From positions 1 to 52,179 of the forward strand of contig QJXZ01000144.1 in the NCBI GenBank assembly GCA_003248125.1: a stretch of 52,179 nucleotides of DNA. Reading direction: 5' to 3'. A model generated the notes under the pieces. That model did no database searches. It had not been told where the DNA came from and saw only the letters and a list, made by a program, of their open reading frames with translations. Positions 11,564 to 20,344 of the stretch are shown one piece after another. The translations under genes were made by a program, and so were the position numbers. Source of the stretch: Gammaproteobacteria bacterium. GTDB taxonomy: Bacteria > Pseudomonadota > Gammaproteobacteria > Pseudomonadales > Azotimanducaceae. Position 1 is the stretch's first letter. Every line of letters starts with the position of its first letter.

Positions 11564-13357
11564 TTACTTCCGTTTCTTGGACTGCTCGGATTCGTCCGCA
11601 CCGACCAGGTCCCAGAGTGGGTCCATGTTCAGTGCGATTTCCGTCGATTCCAAGTAACCATCCAGCATTCGGAATGTGAACTGGGTAAAACTTTCGGTGA
11701 CATGCACGCGGCGCATGAGTTGCGCGGTGGCATGCACACCCTGGCGCTGAATCTGGATCTTTTGCGACTCCTTGAAAGGTAGCCGCGGCGTGATCAGCAT
11801 GGCCGGCTGGGCGATCGACTCGATCGCGGGCAGCAGCAGGGCCCGCTGCGGCTCACGTGGGCCGCTTCGCTTTTGTAGCACGCGGATCGCCACAGGAATT
11901 GCACGTGGGGAGAGCAGCTCCATACCGAGCCGAAGCTCGCCTTCTTGGCGAATCCAGCGAATTACCGCGAGCACCCAACGCGACGCGTCGGGCTCGCGAA
12001 TGGCGATGATCTCGCCACTCACCAACGGTGCTCGCATGTCCGAAAGCCAACGGATGCAATAGCCGGCCGGGCTGGTGTCGATGACCTCCGCGTCATGGCA
12101 GGGATAGCGGCTATCCAGTTCGTCACTGGAAGACTTCTTCAGCCCCGCGACGAGGATGCGTGTGGGATCGATGACGTTCGGGTTCTCTGGAATGCGAGTA
12201 CCACGAACGTCGAAAGCGTTGCTCCACACGTCCGGCTGCCCCTGCGACGCGGATGCCGGCGAATCCAGGAACGGGTTGATCTCGCGCTTCAAGAGTGCCT
12301 CGGTAGTGCCGACCTGCTCGGCAAACTCGACGCCCCCGGATACATAGAAATGCACCGCGCGCAGGCCGACGCAAACCTTCAGCGCGCCGCTGGCTCGCGC
12401 GCGCCGGAACGAGCGTTTCTTCAGCACCCCCCACGCATGCACGAGGTGGCGCAGCAAGTCGTTGCCGATGAAATCCGGCACCGCCACGTCGGAAGCGATT
12501 TCCGCGAGATACGCTTCCAACCCGTAGACCAAAACGTCGGTGCGAATACCGCGCACGCTGTCGCCGCGCTTCGCGGCAGCGCCCGCCAGATCGCGATAAG
12601 AAGGCGGCCGGTCGGCGTCGAGATCGACGACGAACAGCACGTCGTCCTGGGCGCGGCCGATTTCGAGCTCCGGTGTCCAATGCTCGAGTGCATTGAAGAC
12701 CATGGTCAATTGCGGCGGGCGTAATTGATTCGGCTTGGCAGTGGCGAACAGTGCGATGCGCAGATAAGTGTCGGTGATCGAAAGCGGCGCACCGGCATGG
12801 TTCTCGTCATCACCGTACGATTCCGCGACCACGTCGAGTTGTTCGGCAAGGCGATAGAGATGGTTGATCTCGTACCAAGTGCGCGGCGGCACGGTCGAGT
12901 AGTACTGGGCCGACCGCACCAGTGTGCGCGAACCGTCCGAGAGCGCGCGGTGTATGGCATGACCCGCGAGATCGCGGTCGAGCACTTCACTGTCCACCTC
13001 GAGCAGGTCGCGGACGACGGCCCGGTACCCGGCGGCCAGCTCGACTTGCAGCGCCTGCGCGAGTTGCGCGTGACCTTCGCCGGTGCCAGCGCCTTGGGCG
13101 GAATTGCGGTCGAGACGGGCGCAGAGGTAATGCAGCGGTGGCCGCACCACTTCGAGCAGGGCAAAGCGTTGCGCCCCCTCGGTTTGCAGCCGACCGATCT
13201 CGGTGACCGCCCGATGCAGGAGCCCGGCCGATTCGATCGTGTTCGCCATCGGCAGCTGCGCTACCCATTCGCCGATCGCCGCCGCATCGGCGGCCGCAAA
13301 GCCGAGTGTCGGCAGCTCGGCTGCGGGTGCGGAGAGGTTGCAGTCGATGACGGCCAT
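11564..13357 (-). CDS. PilZ-domain protein, probable c-di-GMP binder
   Basis: A 597-residue cytoplasmic protein with no signal peptide or membrane segment. The first 400 residues are mostly alpha-helical and unrecognised. A PilZ-like domain follows, with the D-x-S-x-x-G motif as DTSPAG at 427-432 and the downstream GELRLGMELLSP strand. The canonical upstream R-x-x-x-R motif is not obvious, so nucleotide binding is not assured. The C-terminus ends in a lysine-rich tail. The ATG at 13357-13355 was chosen over the longer frame because a perfect TATAAT ends six bases before it. Neighbour of the FimX-like gene, so a joint c-di-GMP role is inferred. Confidence 0.72.
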   Translation of the reverse strand: MAVIDCNLSAPAAELPTLGFAAADAAAIGEWVAQLPMANTIESAGLLHRAVTEIGRLQTEGAQRFALLEVVRPPLHYLCARLDRNSAQGAGTGEGHAQLAQALQVELAAGYRAVVRDLLEVDSEVLDRDLAGHAIHRALSDGSRTLVRSAQYYSTVPPRTWYEINHLYRLAEQLDVVAESYGDDENHAGAPLSITDTYLRIALFATAKPNQLRPPQLTMVFNALEHWTPELEIGRAQDDVLFVVDLDADRPPSYRDLAGAAAKRGDSVRGIRTDVLVYGLEAYLAEIASDVAVPDFIGNDLLRHLVHAWGVLKKRSFRRARASGALKVCVGLRAVHFYVSGGVEFAEQVGTTEALLKREINPFLDSPASASQGQPDVWSNAFDVRGTRIPENPNVIDPTRILVAGLKKSSSDELDSRYPCHDAEVIDTSPAGYCIRWLSDMRAPLVSGEIIAIREPDASRWVLAVIRWIRQEGELRLGMELLSPRAIPVAIRVLQKRSGPREPQRALLLPAIESIAQPAMLITPRLPFKESQKIQIQRQGVHATAQLMRRVHVTESFTQFTFRMLDGYLESTEIALNMDPLWDLVGADESEQSKKRK

Positions 13358-13363
13358 GCGCGC

Positions 13364-13369
13364 ATTATA
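13364..13369 (-). promoter_or_regulatory. Perfect -10 box for the PilZ-domain gene; leaderless start likely
   Basis: On the minus strand TATAAT is followed by GCGCGC and then the ATG at 13357, so a start site seven bases after the box would fall on the A of the start codon. A CTGATT sequence 18 bases upstream is a weak -35. No Shine-Dalgarno sequence can fit between the box and the start. Confidence 0.6.
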
Positions 13370-13492
13370 GGCGAGCGTCCAGCCGGGAATCAGAGCTGGG
13401 TCACGGCTGGCGCGATGGTCGTGGCGCGAGCTTCGCGGGCCCACCGCGGCCAACCGCAGTGTCGCTGGCTCGCTGGTCGGTCGCGGCAGCGC

Positions 13493-13498
13493 TATGAT
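13493..13498 (+). promoter_or_regulatory. Candidate -10 box for efp-epmA
   Basis: TATGAT (five of six) is followed by the discriminator GTGCGCC and lies 29 bases before the efp ATG. No good -35 hexamer was found at 16-18 bases upstream. It lies back to back with the PilZ-gene promoter. Confidence 0.5.
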
Positions 13499-13527
13499 GT
13501 GCGCCTTTTTTTCTCCAAGCAGGCGGT

Positions 13528-14094
13528 ATGCCCAACTACTCCACCAACGAGTTCAAAGCGGGGCTGAAGGTGCTGCTCGACGGCGAGCCGTGCGCGATCG
13601 TCGAGAACGAGTACGTCAAACCAGGCAAGGGACAAGCATTCAATCGGGTGCGGTTGCGTAATCTGCGGACGGGCCGCATTTGGGAACGTACGTTCAAGTC
13701 GGGTGAATCCATTCCCGGTGCCGATGTGGTCGACCTCGACATGGAGTACCTGTACACGGACGGTGAGTTCTGGCACTTCATGAAAACCGACGGCAGCTTC
13801 GAGCAGATTGCCGCGGACGAAAAAGCGGTCGGTGATACTCAGATATGGTTGAAGGAACAGGAGACGTATCAAGTCACGCTCTGGAACGAAGCCCCGATCG
13901 CGGTTTCGCCGCCCAACTTCATCGTGCTCGAGGTCACCGAGACCGACCCGGGCATCAAGGGCGATACCGCCACCGGCGGCACCAAACCAGCCAAGGTCTC
14001 CACCGGCGCCATCATCCGCGTGCCGCTGTTCATCTCCATTGGCGATGTACTCAAGATCGATACCCGTACCGGGGCATACGTCAGCCGGGCTTGA
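13528..14094 (+). CDS. efp: Elongation factor P
   Basis: A 188-residue translation factor of full family length that relieves ribosome stalling at polyproline stretches. The three beta-barrel domains are intact. The modified lysine is present at position 34 in [10 protein letters not shown], the same motif as E. coli EF-P. The C-terminal signature [17 protein letters not shown] and the final [16 protein letters not shown] are present. The gene is followed after three bases by epmA, the ligase that attaches beta-lysine to that lysine, so both ends of the modification are visible at one locus. Confidence 0.97.
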   Translation: MPNYSTNEFKAGLKVLLDGEPCAIVENEYVKPGKGQAFNRVRLRNLRTGRIWERTFKSGESIPGADVVDLDMEYLYTDGEFWHFMKTDGSFEQIAADEKAVGDTQIWLKEQETYQVTLWNEAPIAVSPPNFIVLEVTETDPGIKGDTATGGTKPAKVSTGAIIRVPLFISIGDVLKIDTRTGAYVSRA

Positions 14095-14097
14095 GCG

Positions 14098-15042
14098 TTG
14101 CGTGACCACTGGCGGCCCTCGGCTTCGTTAGCGACGCTGCGTGCTCGGGCGGCGGCCTTCGCGAAGGTGAGGGCGTTCTTCGCGGCGCGCGGCGTGATGG
14201 AGCTCGACACACCTGTGCTCGGTCACACGACGGTGACCGATCCCGCCATCGAGTCGCTCACCGTCGAAGTCGGTGATCGCCGCATCTACCTGCAAACGTC
14301 GCCGGAGTATCACTTGAAGCGTGCGCTGGCCGCAGGTGCGCCGTCCGTGGTGCGTATTGGACCGGTGTTTCGCGCCGACGAATCGGGTCGCCTTCACAAC
14401 CCCGAATTCACGATGGTGGAGTGGTACCGGCTCGGGTTCGATCTCGATGCCCTCATGACCGAAACGGCGGCGCTCGCTGACTTGATACTCGGCGCGGGCA
14501 AGTACCGGCGCACCGAATATGCGGCGCTGCTCGAGCCCGTCGGGGTGGACGTCTTCACGAGCCCGCGAGCGACGCTCGAGCAAGCGTTGCGAAGTATCGG
14601 TGTCGGTGACGAAGTACGCGCGTGGTCGCGGCGTCACCTGCTCGACTACCTGGTCGCGCATGTGCTCGGCAGCATGACCGGGCGCGTGTTCGTGACCGCG
14701 TACCCTCCCGAGCAGGCCGCGTTGGCGCGGGTGGTGAGTGATGCGGCAGGTCGGCGCGTAGCGGCACGATTCGAGCTCGTGATCGACGGCATCGAGATTG
14801 CCAACGGTTACGATGAGCTGCGCGATGCCGACGTACTCGCTGCGCGAATGGCCGGTGACATCGACGCACGACGTGCGCATGGCCAACCACTGCACGCGGC
14901 CGACCAGCGATTGTTGGCCGCGATGCGGCACGGCTTGCCGGCGTGTGCCGGCGTGGCACTCGGATTCGATCGTCTGTTGATGTTGGCTGAGCGCGCAAAG
15001 GCACTCGCCGACGTACTACCGTTCGACTATGCGCGAAGCTAG
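14098..15042 (+). CDS. epmA: Elongation factor P--(R)-beta-lysine ligase
   Basis: A 314-residue lysyl-tRNA-synthetase-like enzyme (PoxA/GenX/YjeA) lacking the anticodon-binding domain. It activates (R)-beta-lysine and attaches it to EF-P Lys34. Class II synthetase motif 2 is seen as VFRADESGRLHNPEFTMVEW and motif 3 as GVALGFDRLLML; the N-terminus WRPSASLATLRARAAAF is family-typical. The TTG start at 14098 lies three bases after efp. The 2,3-aminomutase epmB, needed to make beta-lysine, is not in this window. The TAG stop overlaps the psd stop by four bases. Confidence 0.95.
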   Translation: MRDHWRPSASLATLRARAAAFAKVRAFFAARGVMELDTPVLGHTTVTDPAIESLTVEVGDRRIYLQTSPEYHLKRALAAGAPSVVRIGPVFRADESGRLHNPEFTMVEWYRLGFDLDALMTETAALADLILGAGKYRRTEYAALLEPVGVDVFTSPRATLEQALRSIGVGDEVRAWSRRHLLDYLVAHVLGSMTGRVFVTAYPPEQAALARVVSDAAGRRVAARFELVIDGIEIANGYDELRDADVLAARMAGDIDARRAHGQPLHAADQRLLAAMRHGLPACAGVALGFDRLLMLAERAKALADVLPFDYARS

Positions 15043-15896
15043 CGCTGTCCGCGCGGCGCTTGCGCCAGGTTCAGGTGCCCCAGCGCTTGCCCCATCTTCA
15101 CGGTGCTCCCTGTGGTGAAGTCCGGTGACGGCGTGATCGCGTGCGGTGGCAGCATCACGATCACGGTCGAACCGAGTAGAAAACGGCCGATTTCCTGGCC
15201 CCGCGCCACCGGCCGATGCTGCGCGGTCTCTTGAAGTTCCAGATAGGGCGACGAAGGCGCGTCGAACGCGCATTCGATGCTCGCGACGATCATCGCGCCG
15301 ACCATGACCACCACCACGGCGCCGATCGCGGTTTCGAATTCCATGATGAGTCGTTCGTTGCGGGCGAATAGACCACGCACACCGGATTCCGTGCGTGCAT
15401 TCACCGAAAACAGATTGCCGGGTACCGCAATGGTGCGAGTCACCATGCCGTCGATTGGCGCGTGCACGCGGTGGTAGTCCCCAGGCGCGAGATAGATGGT
15501 GGCGTACCAACCGTTGTCGAACCGGGCAGCCAAATCGCCGCGGGTCAACAAACTCGTGCTCGAGTAGCCGAGCCCTTTGGCCTGCAGCAACGTCTCGCCG
15601 CGAATGATGCCGGTTTGGCTGAGGCAACCGTCTGCCGGGCATACCAGCGCATCGGACTCGGTCGCTAGTGGTCGAGCGTCTGCCGCCAGCGCGCGCGTGA
15701 AGAAGTCGTTGAATGACGCGTAGGCGTCGAGCGCGGGCGCTGCTGCTTCGCCCATGTCGACGTGGTAGTGCGCGGCGAAGCGATCGATGACGAAACGACT
15801 CAAGCGGGTATTGCGGCTGTTCGCGACGCGGCCGGCGAAGCGTGACAACGCATGCTGCGGTAACAGCTTCTGCAGCGCGACGAAGACGTTGCTCAT
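15039..15896 (-). CDS. psd: Phosphatidylserine decarboxylase proenzyme
   Basis: A 285-residue inner-membrane enzyme converting phosphatidylserine to phosphatidylethanolamine. It cleaves itself at the LGST motif, seen here as FLLGSTVIV with the pyruvoyl-forming serine at residue 243. The aspartate of VCPADGCLSQ and the histidine of GDYHRVHAP complete the self-processing triad. Other signatures are NDFFTRAL near the N-terminus and GNLFSVN. The ATG at 15896 overlaps the stop of the upstream sulfurtransferase (ATGA); the longer frame would run through that gene. Typical bacterial psd length. Confidence 0.96.
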   Translation of the reverse strand: MSNVFVALQKLLPQHALSRFAGRVANSRNTRLSRFVIDRFAAHYHVDMGEAAAPALDAYASFNDFFTRALAADARPLATESDALVCPADGCLSQTGIIRGETLLQAKGLGYSSTSLLTRGDLAARFDNGWYATIYLAPGDYHRVHAPIDGMVTRTIAVPGNLFSVNARTESGVRGLFARNERLIMEFETAIGAVVVVMVGAMIVASIECAFDAPSSPYLELQETAQHRPVARGQEIGRFLLGSTVIVMLPPHAITPSPDFTTGSTVKMGQALGHLNLAQAPRGQR

Positions 15897-16696
15897 AGCC
15901 CTGTCTCGATCGGCGTATCGTCGCGATTTCCCCACTCGGCCCATGAGCCGTGATACGCGCGAATACGTGGGAAGCCGAGCAAGCGGCCGACCAGATAGGA
16001 GAGCCCGGAGCGGTGATGCGTCTGGCAGTGGGTCACGATGTCGGCGCTTGGTCGGATGCCGGCGCGGTCGAGCCTCTCCGGCAAATCCTCGCGCAAGCGC
16101 AGGGCACGCGCTGGATCCATCAAATCGAGCCAGTCCAAGTGTCTGGCATGGGGAATATGGCCCGCGCGCTTCGAGCCCGAGCGTGCGCCAGCGAACTCGG
16201 CCGCCGAGCGACAATCCCAAACCGTGAGGGTCTCATCGTCCAGGCGCGCAAGCAGCTCGTCCGCTTCCGCGATTGGGGCCGGATCGATGTCGATTGCGAC
16301 GGTCGTTGGCGGGCGTGTGTCGGATTGCACGGCGAGCCGACGATTTTCCGCCGCCCACGCGGTGAGACCGCCATCGAGGTACCCCCAACGCCGGTGGCCG
16401 ATGACGTCGAGCGTCCAAAGCAATCGACCTGCCCAGCCGCCACCTTCGTCGTCGTAGGCCACCACCTCCACCTCGGCGGAAAGGCCGATGCGTCGGAACA
16501 GGGTCGTCAGTCGCTCCGTCGCCGGTAGGCGGCCGGTCGCCGGCGGCCGACCATCGATGAGCTCGGCGGGCGTCACCAGCACCGCGCCCGGTATGTGGCC
16601 CGCCGCATAACGTTCCGCACTGGTGACTTGCACCAGCAACAATTCGGGATCGTCGAGGCGCTCGGCGATGGTTGCGCTGCTGTGCGACTGCGGCAC
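15893..16696 (-). CDS. Two-domain rhodanese (thiosulfate/mercaptopyruvate sulfurtransferase)
   Basis: A 267-residue tandem rhodanese. The N-terminal inactive domain has [16 protein letters not shown] and [14 protein letters not shown]; the C-terminal domain has [24 protein letters not shown] and the active-site loop [12 protein letters not shown], with the catalytic cysteine. The CQTHHRS loop resembles thiosulfate sulfurtransferases (RhdA CQTHHRS) more than mercaptopyruvate types (CGSGVTA), so sulfur transfer from thiosulfate to cyanide or thiol acceptors is inferred. The start is GTG at 16696. It overlaps psd by four bases and is co-transcribed with it; the pair is also adjacent in pseudomonads. 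Confidence 0.9.
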   Translation of the reverse strand: MPQSHSSATIAERLDDPELLLVQVTSAERYAAGHIPGAVLVTPAELIDGRPPATGRLPATERLTTLFRRIGLSAEVEVVAYDDEGGGWAGRLLWTLDVIGHRRWGYLDGGLTAWAAENRRLAVQSDTRPPTTVAIDIDPAPIAEADELLARLDDETLTVWDCRSAAEFAGARSGSKRAGHIPHARHLDWLDLMDPARALRLREDLPERLDRAGIRPSADIVTHCQTHHRSGLSYLVGRLLGFPRIRAYHGSWAEWGNRDDTPIETGL

Positions 16697-16772
16697 GTCT
16701 GGCTCACGGATTGCGACTCGCGGCGAAGCTGAACGAGTAAACTGTCGGCGTCAACCGTGGCGAAGGTCGTCG

Positions 16773-17321
16773 ATGTCGGCTGCGTTGGTGTGGATGGATC
16801 TCGAGATGACGGGGCTCGACCCGGACCGCGATGCGATCATCGAAATTGCGACCATCGTCACGACCGCGAGCCTCGATGTGGTGGAGGAAGGACCGGTGCT
16901 AGCGATTCGCCAGAGCGAAGCGCTGATCGCGGGCATGGATGAATGGAACACGAAACACCACACCGCCTCCGGACTGATCGAGCGCATGCGTTCGGAGGGC
17001 GTGGGAGAACGAGAAGCAGAGGCGCGTACGCTGGCCTTCGTGGCCAAGCACGCCGAGCCAGGCCAAGCGATCCTGTGTGGCAACACGATTTGGCAGGATC
17101 GTCGCTTTCTCGCGCGTCACATGGCCACGCTCGAAGCGCACTTCCACTATCGAATGATCGACGTCAGCAGCATCAAGGAGTTGGCTCGTCGATGGCGGCC
17201 GGAGCTGCTCACGAGCTTCAGCAAGCAAGGTCAGCATCAGGCGCTCGCCGACATTCGTGAGTCGATCGCCGAGCTCGCGCACTATCGCGCGCATTTCTTC
17301 AAGCTAAATGCGTCAACCTGA
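16773..17321 (+). CDS. orn: Oligoribonuclease
   Basis: A 182-residue DEDDh 3'-5' exonuclease that degrades RNA di- and short oligonucleotides, including pGpG from c-di-GMP breakdown. The first catalytic block DLEMTGLD carries Asp9 and Glu11; IIEIATIV and the C-terminal [10 protein letters not shown] (His and last Asp) complete the site. The ATG at 16773 follows a GAAGG ribosome binding site at 16762; the longer frame upstream has no family similarity. The 3' end overlaps convergent queG by nine bases. Confidence 0.96.
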   Translation: MSAALVWMDLEMTGLDPDRDAIIEIATIVTTASLDVVEEGPVLAIRQSEALIAGMDEWNTKHHTASGLIERMRSEGVGEREAEARTLAFVAKHAEPGQAILCGNTIWQDRRFLARHMATLEAHFHYRMIDVSSIKELARRWRPELLTSFSKQGQHQALADIRESIAELAHYRAHFFKLNAST

Positions 17322-18392
17322 GAGCCGTTTGCGCCGCTGCTGCTCGATTGCCCAGTAGACGTGCTCGGCCGGCATCGGTTCGAGATGCGGTAAGCGTGCT
17401 TCAAGTGCCGCGGTGATGGCCGGGTCGTAGGGCGCGTTGCCGAGCGCCACCGCGACGTTGCGCAGCCATTGGCCATAGTGGATGCGACGCAGCGCCGTGC
17501 CCTCGGTGCGTGCGAGGAACGTTGGTTCGTCCCACGCAAACAGCTCGAGCAGCGTCGACCCGGCAAGCCCCGGGCGAGGGTTGAAATCGTCGATCGCAGC
17601 TCTGGTCGCAAAGCGGTTCCAGGGACAGTACAGCTGACAATCGTCGCAGCCGAAAATGCGATTACCGATCATCGGCCGCAGCTCTAGCGGAATGGCACCC
17701 TTGAGTTCGATGGTGAGATAGGAGATGCAGCGCCGCGCATCGAGTTGTCGGGGTGCCACGATCGCGCCGGTGGGGCAGACGTTGATACAGGCGGTGCAGC
17801 GCCCGCAGTGGTCGGCAGGGTCCGGCTGATCGAGCGGCAGAGGTAGATCGGTGTAGATCTCGCCCAAGAAGAAGTACGAACCTGCGTCGCGATCGAGCAG
17901 GAGCGTGTGCTTGCCGACCCAGCCGAGACCGGCCTTTGCCGCCAACGGCTTTTCGAGCACGGGTGCACTGTCGGTGAATGCTCGATAGTGTCCAGGTGCG
18001 GCAGCGTTGATTCGCTTGGCCAGTCGGGCGAGCCGGCTGCGCACCACTCGGTGGTAGTCCCGGCCGACGGCGTAGCGCGACACGTAGCCGCGGGTGGGGT
18101 CTTTTAGCACCGCAATGGGAGATGTGTCGGCCGGCCAGTAATCCATGCGTGCGCAGATCGCGCGTACGGTATCCGGGACGAGCAAGGTCGGATCGAGGCG
18201 GGCTGCGACGTGCTTTGCCATGTAACGCATCTCGCCATGGAAGCCTGCCGCGAGCCAAGCCTTGAACGGCTCGCTGCAAGCGGTGAGATCCACGTCGGCG
18301 GTGCCTATCGATTGGAAGCCGAGTTCGGCAGCCCAACGCCGGATGTCGGCGGCGAGCGCGTTGAGGGCCTCGGCAGTCAACGGTGTGGACAT
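17313..18392 (-). CDS. queG: Epoxyqueuosine reductase
   Basis: A 359-residue cobalamin- and iron-sulfur-dependent enzyme that makes the last step of queuosine synthesis in tRNA. Two [4Fe-4S] clusters are coded by [16 protein letters not shown] and, further on, [14 protein letters not shown]. The N-terminal part has [10 protein letters not shown] and [11 protein letters not shown], typical of QueG; the C-terminal HEAT-like segment contains [13 protein letters not shown]. The start at 18392 is preferred over the longer frame because of family length and because a TATATT box lies seven bases before it. It is divergent from nnrD with a 40-base spacer. Confidence 0.95.
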   Translation of the reverse strand: MSTPLTAEALNALAADIRRWAAELGFQSIGTADVDLTACSEPFKAWLAAGFHGEMRYMAKHVAARLDPTLLVPDTVRAICARMDYWPADTSPIAVLKDPTRGYVSRYAVGRDYHRVVRSRLARLAKRINAAAPGHYRAFTDSAPVLEKPLAAKAGLGWVGKHTLLLDRDAGSYFFLGEIYTDLPLPLDQPDPADHCGRCTACINVCPTGAIVAPRQLDARRCISYLTIELKGAIPLELRPMIGNRIFGCDDCQLYCPWNRFATRAAIDDFNPRPGLAGSTLLELFAWDEPTFLARTEGTALRRIHYGQWLRNVAVALGNAPYDPAITAALEARLPHLEPMPAEHVYWAIEQQRRKRLSG

Positions 18393-18399
18393 GCTGCGC

Positions 18400-18407
18400 A
18401 ATATAAT
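18400..18407. promoter_or_regulatory. Overlapping divergent -10 boxes of queG and nnrD
   Basis: The same eight bases contain TATAAT on the plus strand (18402-18407, 25 bases before the nnrD ATG) and TATATT on the minus strand (18405-18400, seven bases before the queG ATG). Neither has a good -35. The geometry means that the two polymerases cannot bind at once. Confidence 0.55.
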
Positions 18408-18432
18408 CGGCCGGCGAAGATTCGGATCTGCC

Positions 18433-19932
18433 ATGGCCCGTCGCGCCCTAGATGACATAGCGCGTGTTTATACCGCCGCCGAGTGCCGGGCGCTGGACGC
18501 GTATGCCATCCACGAGCGTGGCATTCCCGGCATCGTGCTGATGAAGCGAGCGGGCCGCGCCGTGTTCGAGGTGGTGATCGAGTACTGGCCGTCGGTCGCT
18601 GTGTTGACCGTGGTATGTGGTGCCGGCAACAACGCGGGTGACGGCTACGTGGTGGCCGGGCTCGCCCGCAACCGCGGTATCGACGTCCAACTCCTGCAGC
18701 TCGGCGTCGCCGACCGCCTGACCGGCGATGCGGCGGTGGCGCGCGATTGGGCGTGTCAGCAAGGCGTCGTGATCGACACGGTCGATGCCGAAGCGCCCAA
18801 CTTCAGCGTGCGCGGCGATGTGGTGGTCGACGCCTTGCTCGGCACGGGTATCGTCGGTGAGGTGCGTGCCGGCTACCGGGCCGCGTTTGCGGCCGTTCAG
18901 CGCAGCGCCAAGCCCGTGGTGGCGGTGGACGTCCCATCTGGGCTCTGCAGCGACACCGGCGCGGTGCGCGGTGCTGCGTTGCCGGCGGCGGTGACGGTCA
19001 CCTTCATCGGTGTCAAACGCGGTCTTCTGACCGCGGCTGGCCCGGATTATGCCGGGGCACTGGTGTTCGACGATCTCGATGCGCCGGCGGCGCCTACGGT
19101 AAGCGGTATCGCGACTTCGCGGTGGCCGGCCTTGGCTCGTGAATTGCCGCGTCGCAGAGCCACGGCGCACAAGAACGATTCAGGCCACGTGGCGATCTTG
19201 GGCGGCGATCGGGGGATGGGCGGTGCAGTGGCCATGGCCGGTGAGGCGGCGCTCAAGGCCGGTGCCGGGCTGGTATCGGTGGCGACTCGCGGCGCGCATG
19301 CCAGTGCGCTGCTCGCGCGGCGCCCGGAACTCATGGTGCGTGGCGTCGAAGACGACCTCGCCGGCCTGTCCGAGGTCTTGGCGAGGGCATCGGTGGTGGC
19401 CGTTGGACCTGGCCTCGGCCGCCAGCCTTGGGGTGCAGCCCTACTCGATGCCGCGATCGATTCCGGCTTGCCACTCATTCTCGATGCCGATGCCCTCAAT
19501 CTGTGTGCAGCGCGCGGCCGCCGGCCAACCGCGGCCATCGTCACGCCCCATCCTGGCGAAGCGGCCCGCTTGCTCGACACCGATACCGCCACGGTGCAAG
19601 CCGACCGCTTCCACGCGGCGCGTGCCATCGCCCGCCAGTTCGCCGGCACCACGGTCTTGAAGGGCGCCGGCAGTCTCATCGACGATGGCAGCGAAGTAAG
19701 TATTTGCTTACACGGCAACCCAGGCATGGCAAGCGGTGGTATGGGCGACGTGCTTACCGGAGTGGTGGCGGGCCTGCATGCCCTTGGCTTGTCGGGGCCG
19801 ACCGCGGCGCGGCTAGGCGTGGCACTGCACAGCGCCGCCGGCGACCGCGCTGCGGCGGCACGCGGACGGCACGGGTTACTGGCCACCGACCTGATCGCTG
19901 CCATCGGACTGCTCCTCAACGATGGTGCTTGA
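18433..19932 (+). CDS. nnrD: Bifunctional NAD(P)H-hydrate epimerase / ADP-dependent NAD(P)H-hydrate dehydratase
   Basis: A 499-residue metabolite-repair enzyme that restores damaged NAD(P)H hydrates. The N-terminal epimerase domain (NnrE/YjeF_N) has VCGAGNNAGDGYVVAGLA and VVDALLGTGI. The C-terminal dehydratase domain (NnrD, ribokinase fold) has GGDRGMGGAVAMAGEAAL, LILDADALN, VTPHPGEAARLL and NPGMASGGMGDVLTGVVAG. The ATG at 18433 gives a normal length; the longer frame overlaps queG. It starts the long rightward operon, and tsaE overlaps its end by eleven bases. Confidence 0.95.
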   Translation: MARRALDDIARVYTAAECRALDAYAIHERGIPGIVLMKRAGRAVFEVVIEYWPSVAVLTVVCGAGNNAGDGYVVAGLARNRGIDVQLLQLGVADRLTGDAAVARDWACQQGVVIDTVDAEAPNFSVRGDVVVDALLGTGIVGEVRAGYRAAFAAVQRSAKPVVAVDVPSGLCSDTGAVRGAALPAAVTVTFIGVKRGLLTAAGPDYAGALVFDDLDAPAAPTVSGIATSRWPALARELPRRRATAHKNDSGHVAILGGDRGMGGAVAMAGEAALKAGAGLVSVATRGAHASALLARRPELMVRGVEDDLAGLSEVLARASVVAVGPGLGRQPWGAALLDAAIDSGLPLILDADALNLCAARGRRPTAAIVTPHPGEAARLLDTDTATVQADRFHAARAIARQFAGTTVLKGAGSLIDDGSEVSICLHGNPGMASGGMGDVLTGVVAGLHALGLSGPTAARLGVALHSAAGDRAAAARGRHGLLATDLIAAIGLLLNDGA

Positions 19933-20344
19933 ATACGTCGAGGGCGAGACCGCCATGCTCGCATTCGGGGCCGCCCTTGCGGCCAAACTGCCGCGCGATG
20001 GTGTCGTCTTCCTGATTGGCGACCTCGGCGCCGGCAAGACCACGTTGGCGCGGGGTATCTTGCGCGGTCTAGGCTTAGAGGGCCGGGTCAAGAGCCCGAC
20101 CTATACCCTGGTAGAACCTTATCGCTTTTCGGGGATACAGGTGTATCATTTTGATTTTTATAGGATCATTGATCCGGCGGAGCTCGACTTCATCGGCCTC
20201 GACGAATTGCTGTCGACGCCCGGGCTGAAACTTATCGAGTGGCCCGAGCGCGCCGGCGATCGATTGCCGGTGGCCGACGTCACGATCCGGATCCGGGAGC
20301 AGGATGCGGGGCGACTCATCGAACATGACCTCGACGGTGTCTAA
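19922..20344 (+). CDS. tsaE: tRNA threonylcarbamoyladenosine biosynthesis ATPase TsaE
   Basis: A 140-residue P-loop ATPase that works with TsaB and TsaD to form t6A37 in tRNAs decoding ANN codons. Walker A is GDLGAGKTT. The conserved SPTYTLVEPY, HFDFYRI and IEWPERAGDRLP motifs are intact. It overlaps the end of nnrD. The HFDFYRI region is coded by AT-rich codons (TAT, TTT, GAT and even AGG) that contrast with the GC-rich codon use around it. The neighbour order tsaE-amiB-mutL is widely conserved. Confidence 0.95.
   Translation: MVLEYVEGETAMLAFGAALAAKLPRDGVVFLIGDLGAGKTTLARGILRGLGLEGRVKSPTYTLVEPYRFSGIQVYHFDFYRIIDPAELDFIGLDELLSTPGLKLIEWPERAGDRLPVADVTIRIREQDAGRLIEHDLDGV

Noticed and set aside
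12725-13567. 280-residue plus-strand frame opposite the PilZ-domain gene
   Set aside because: It overlaps the start of efp in another frame, has no domain, and the minus strand has the PilZ motif and a fitting promoter.
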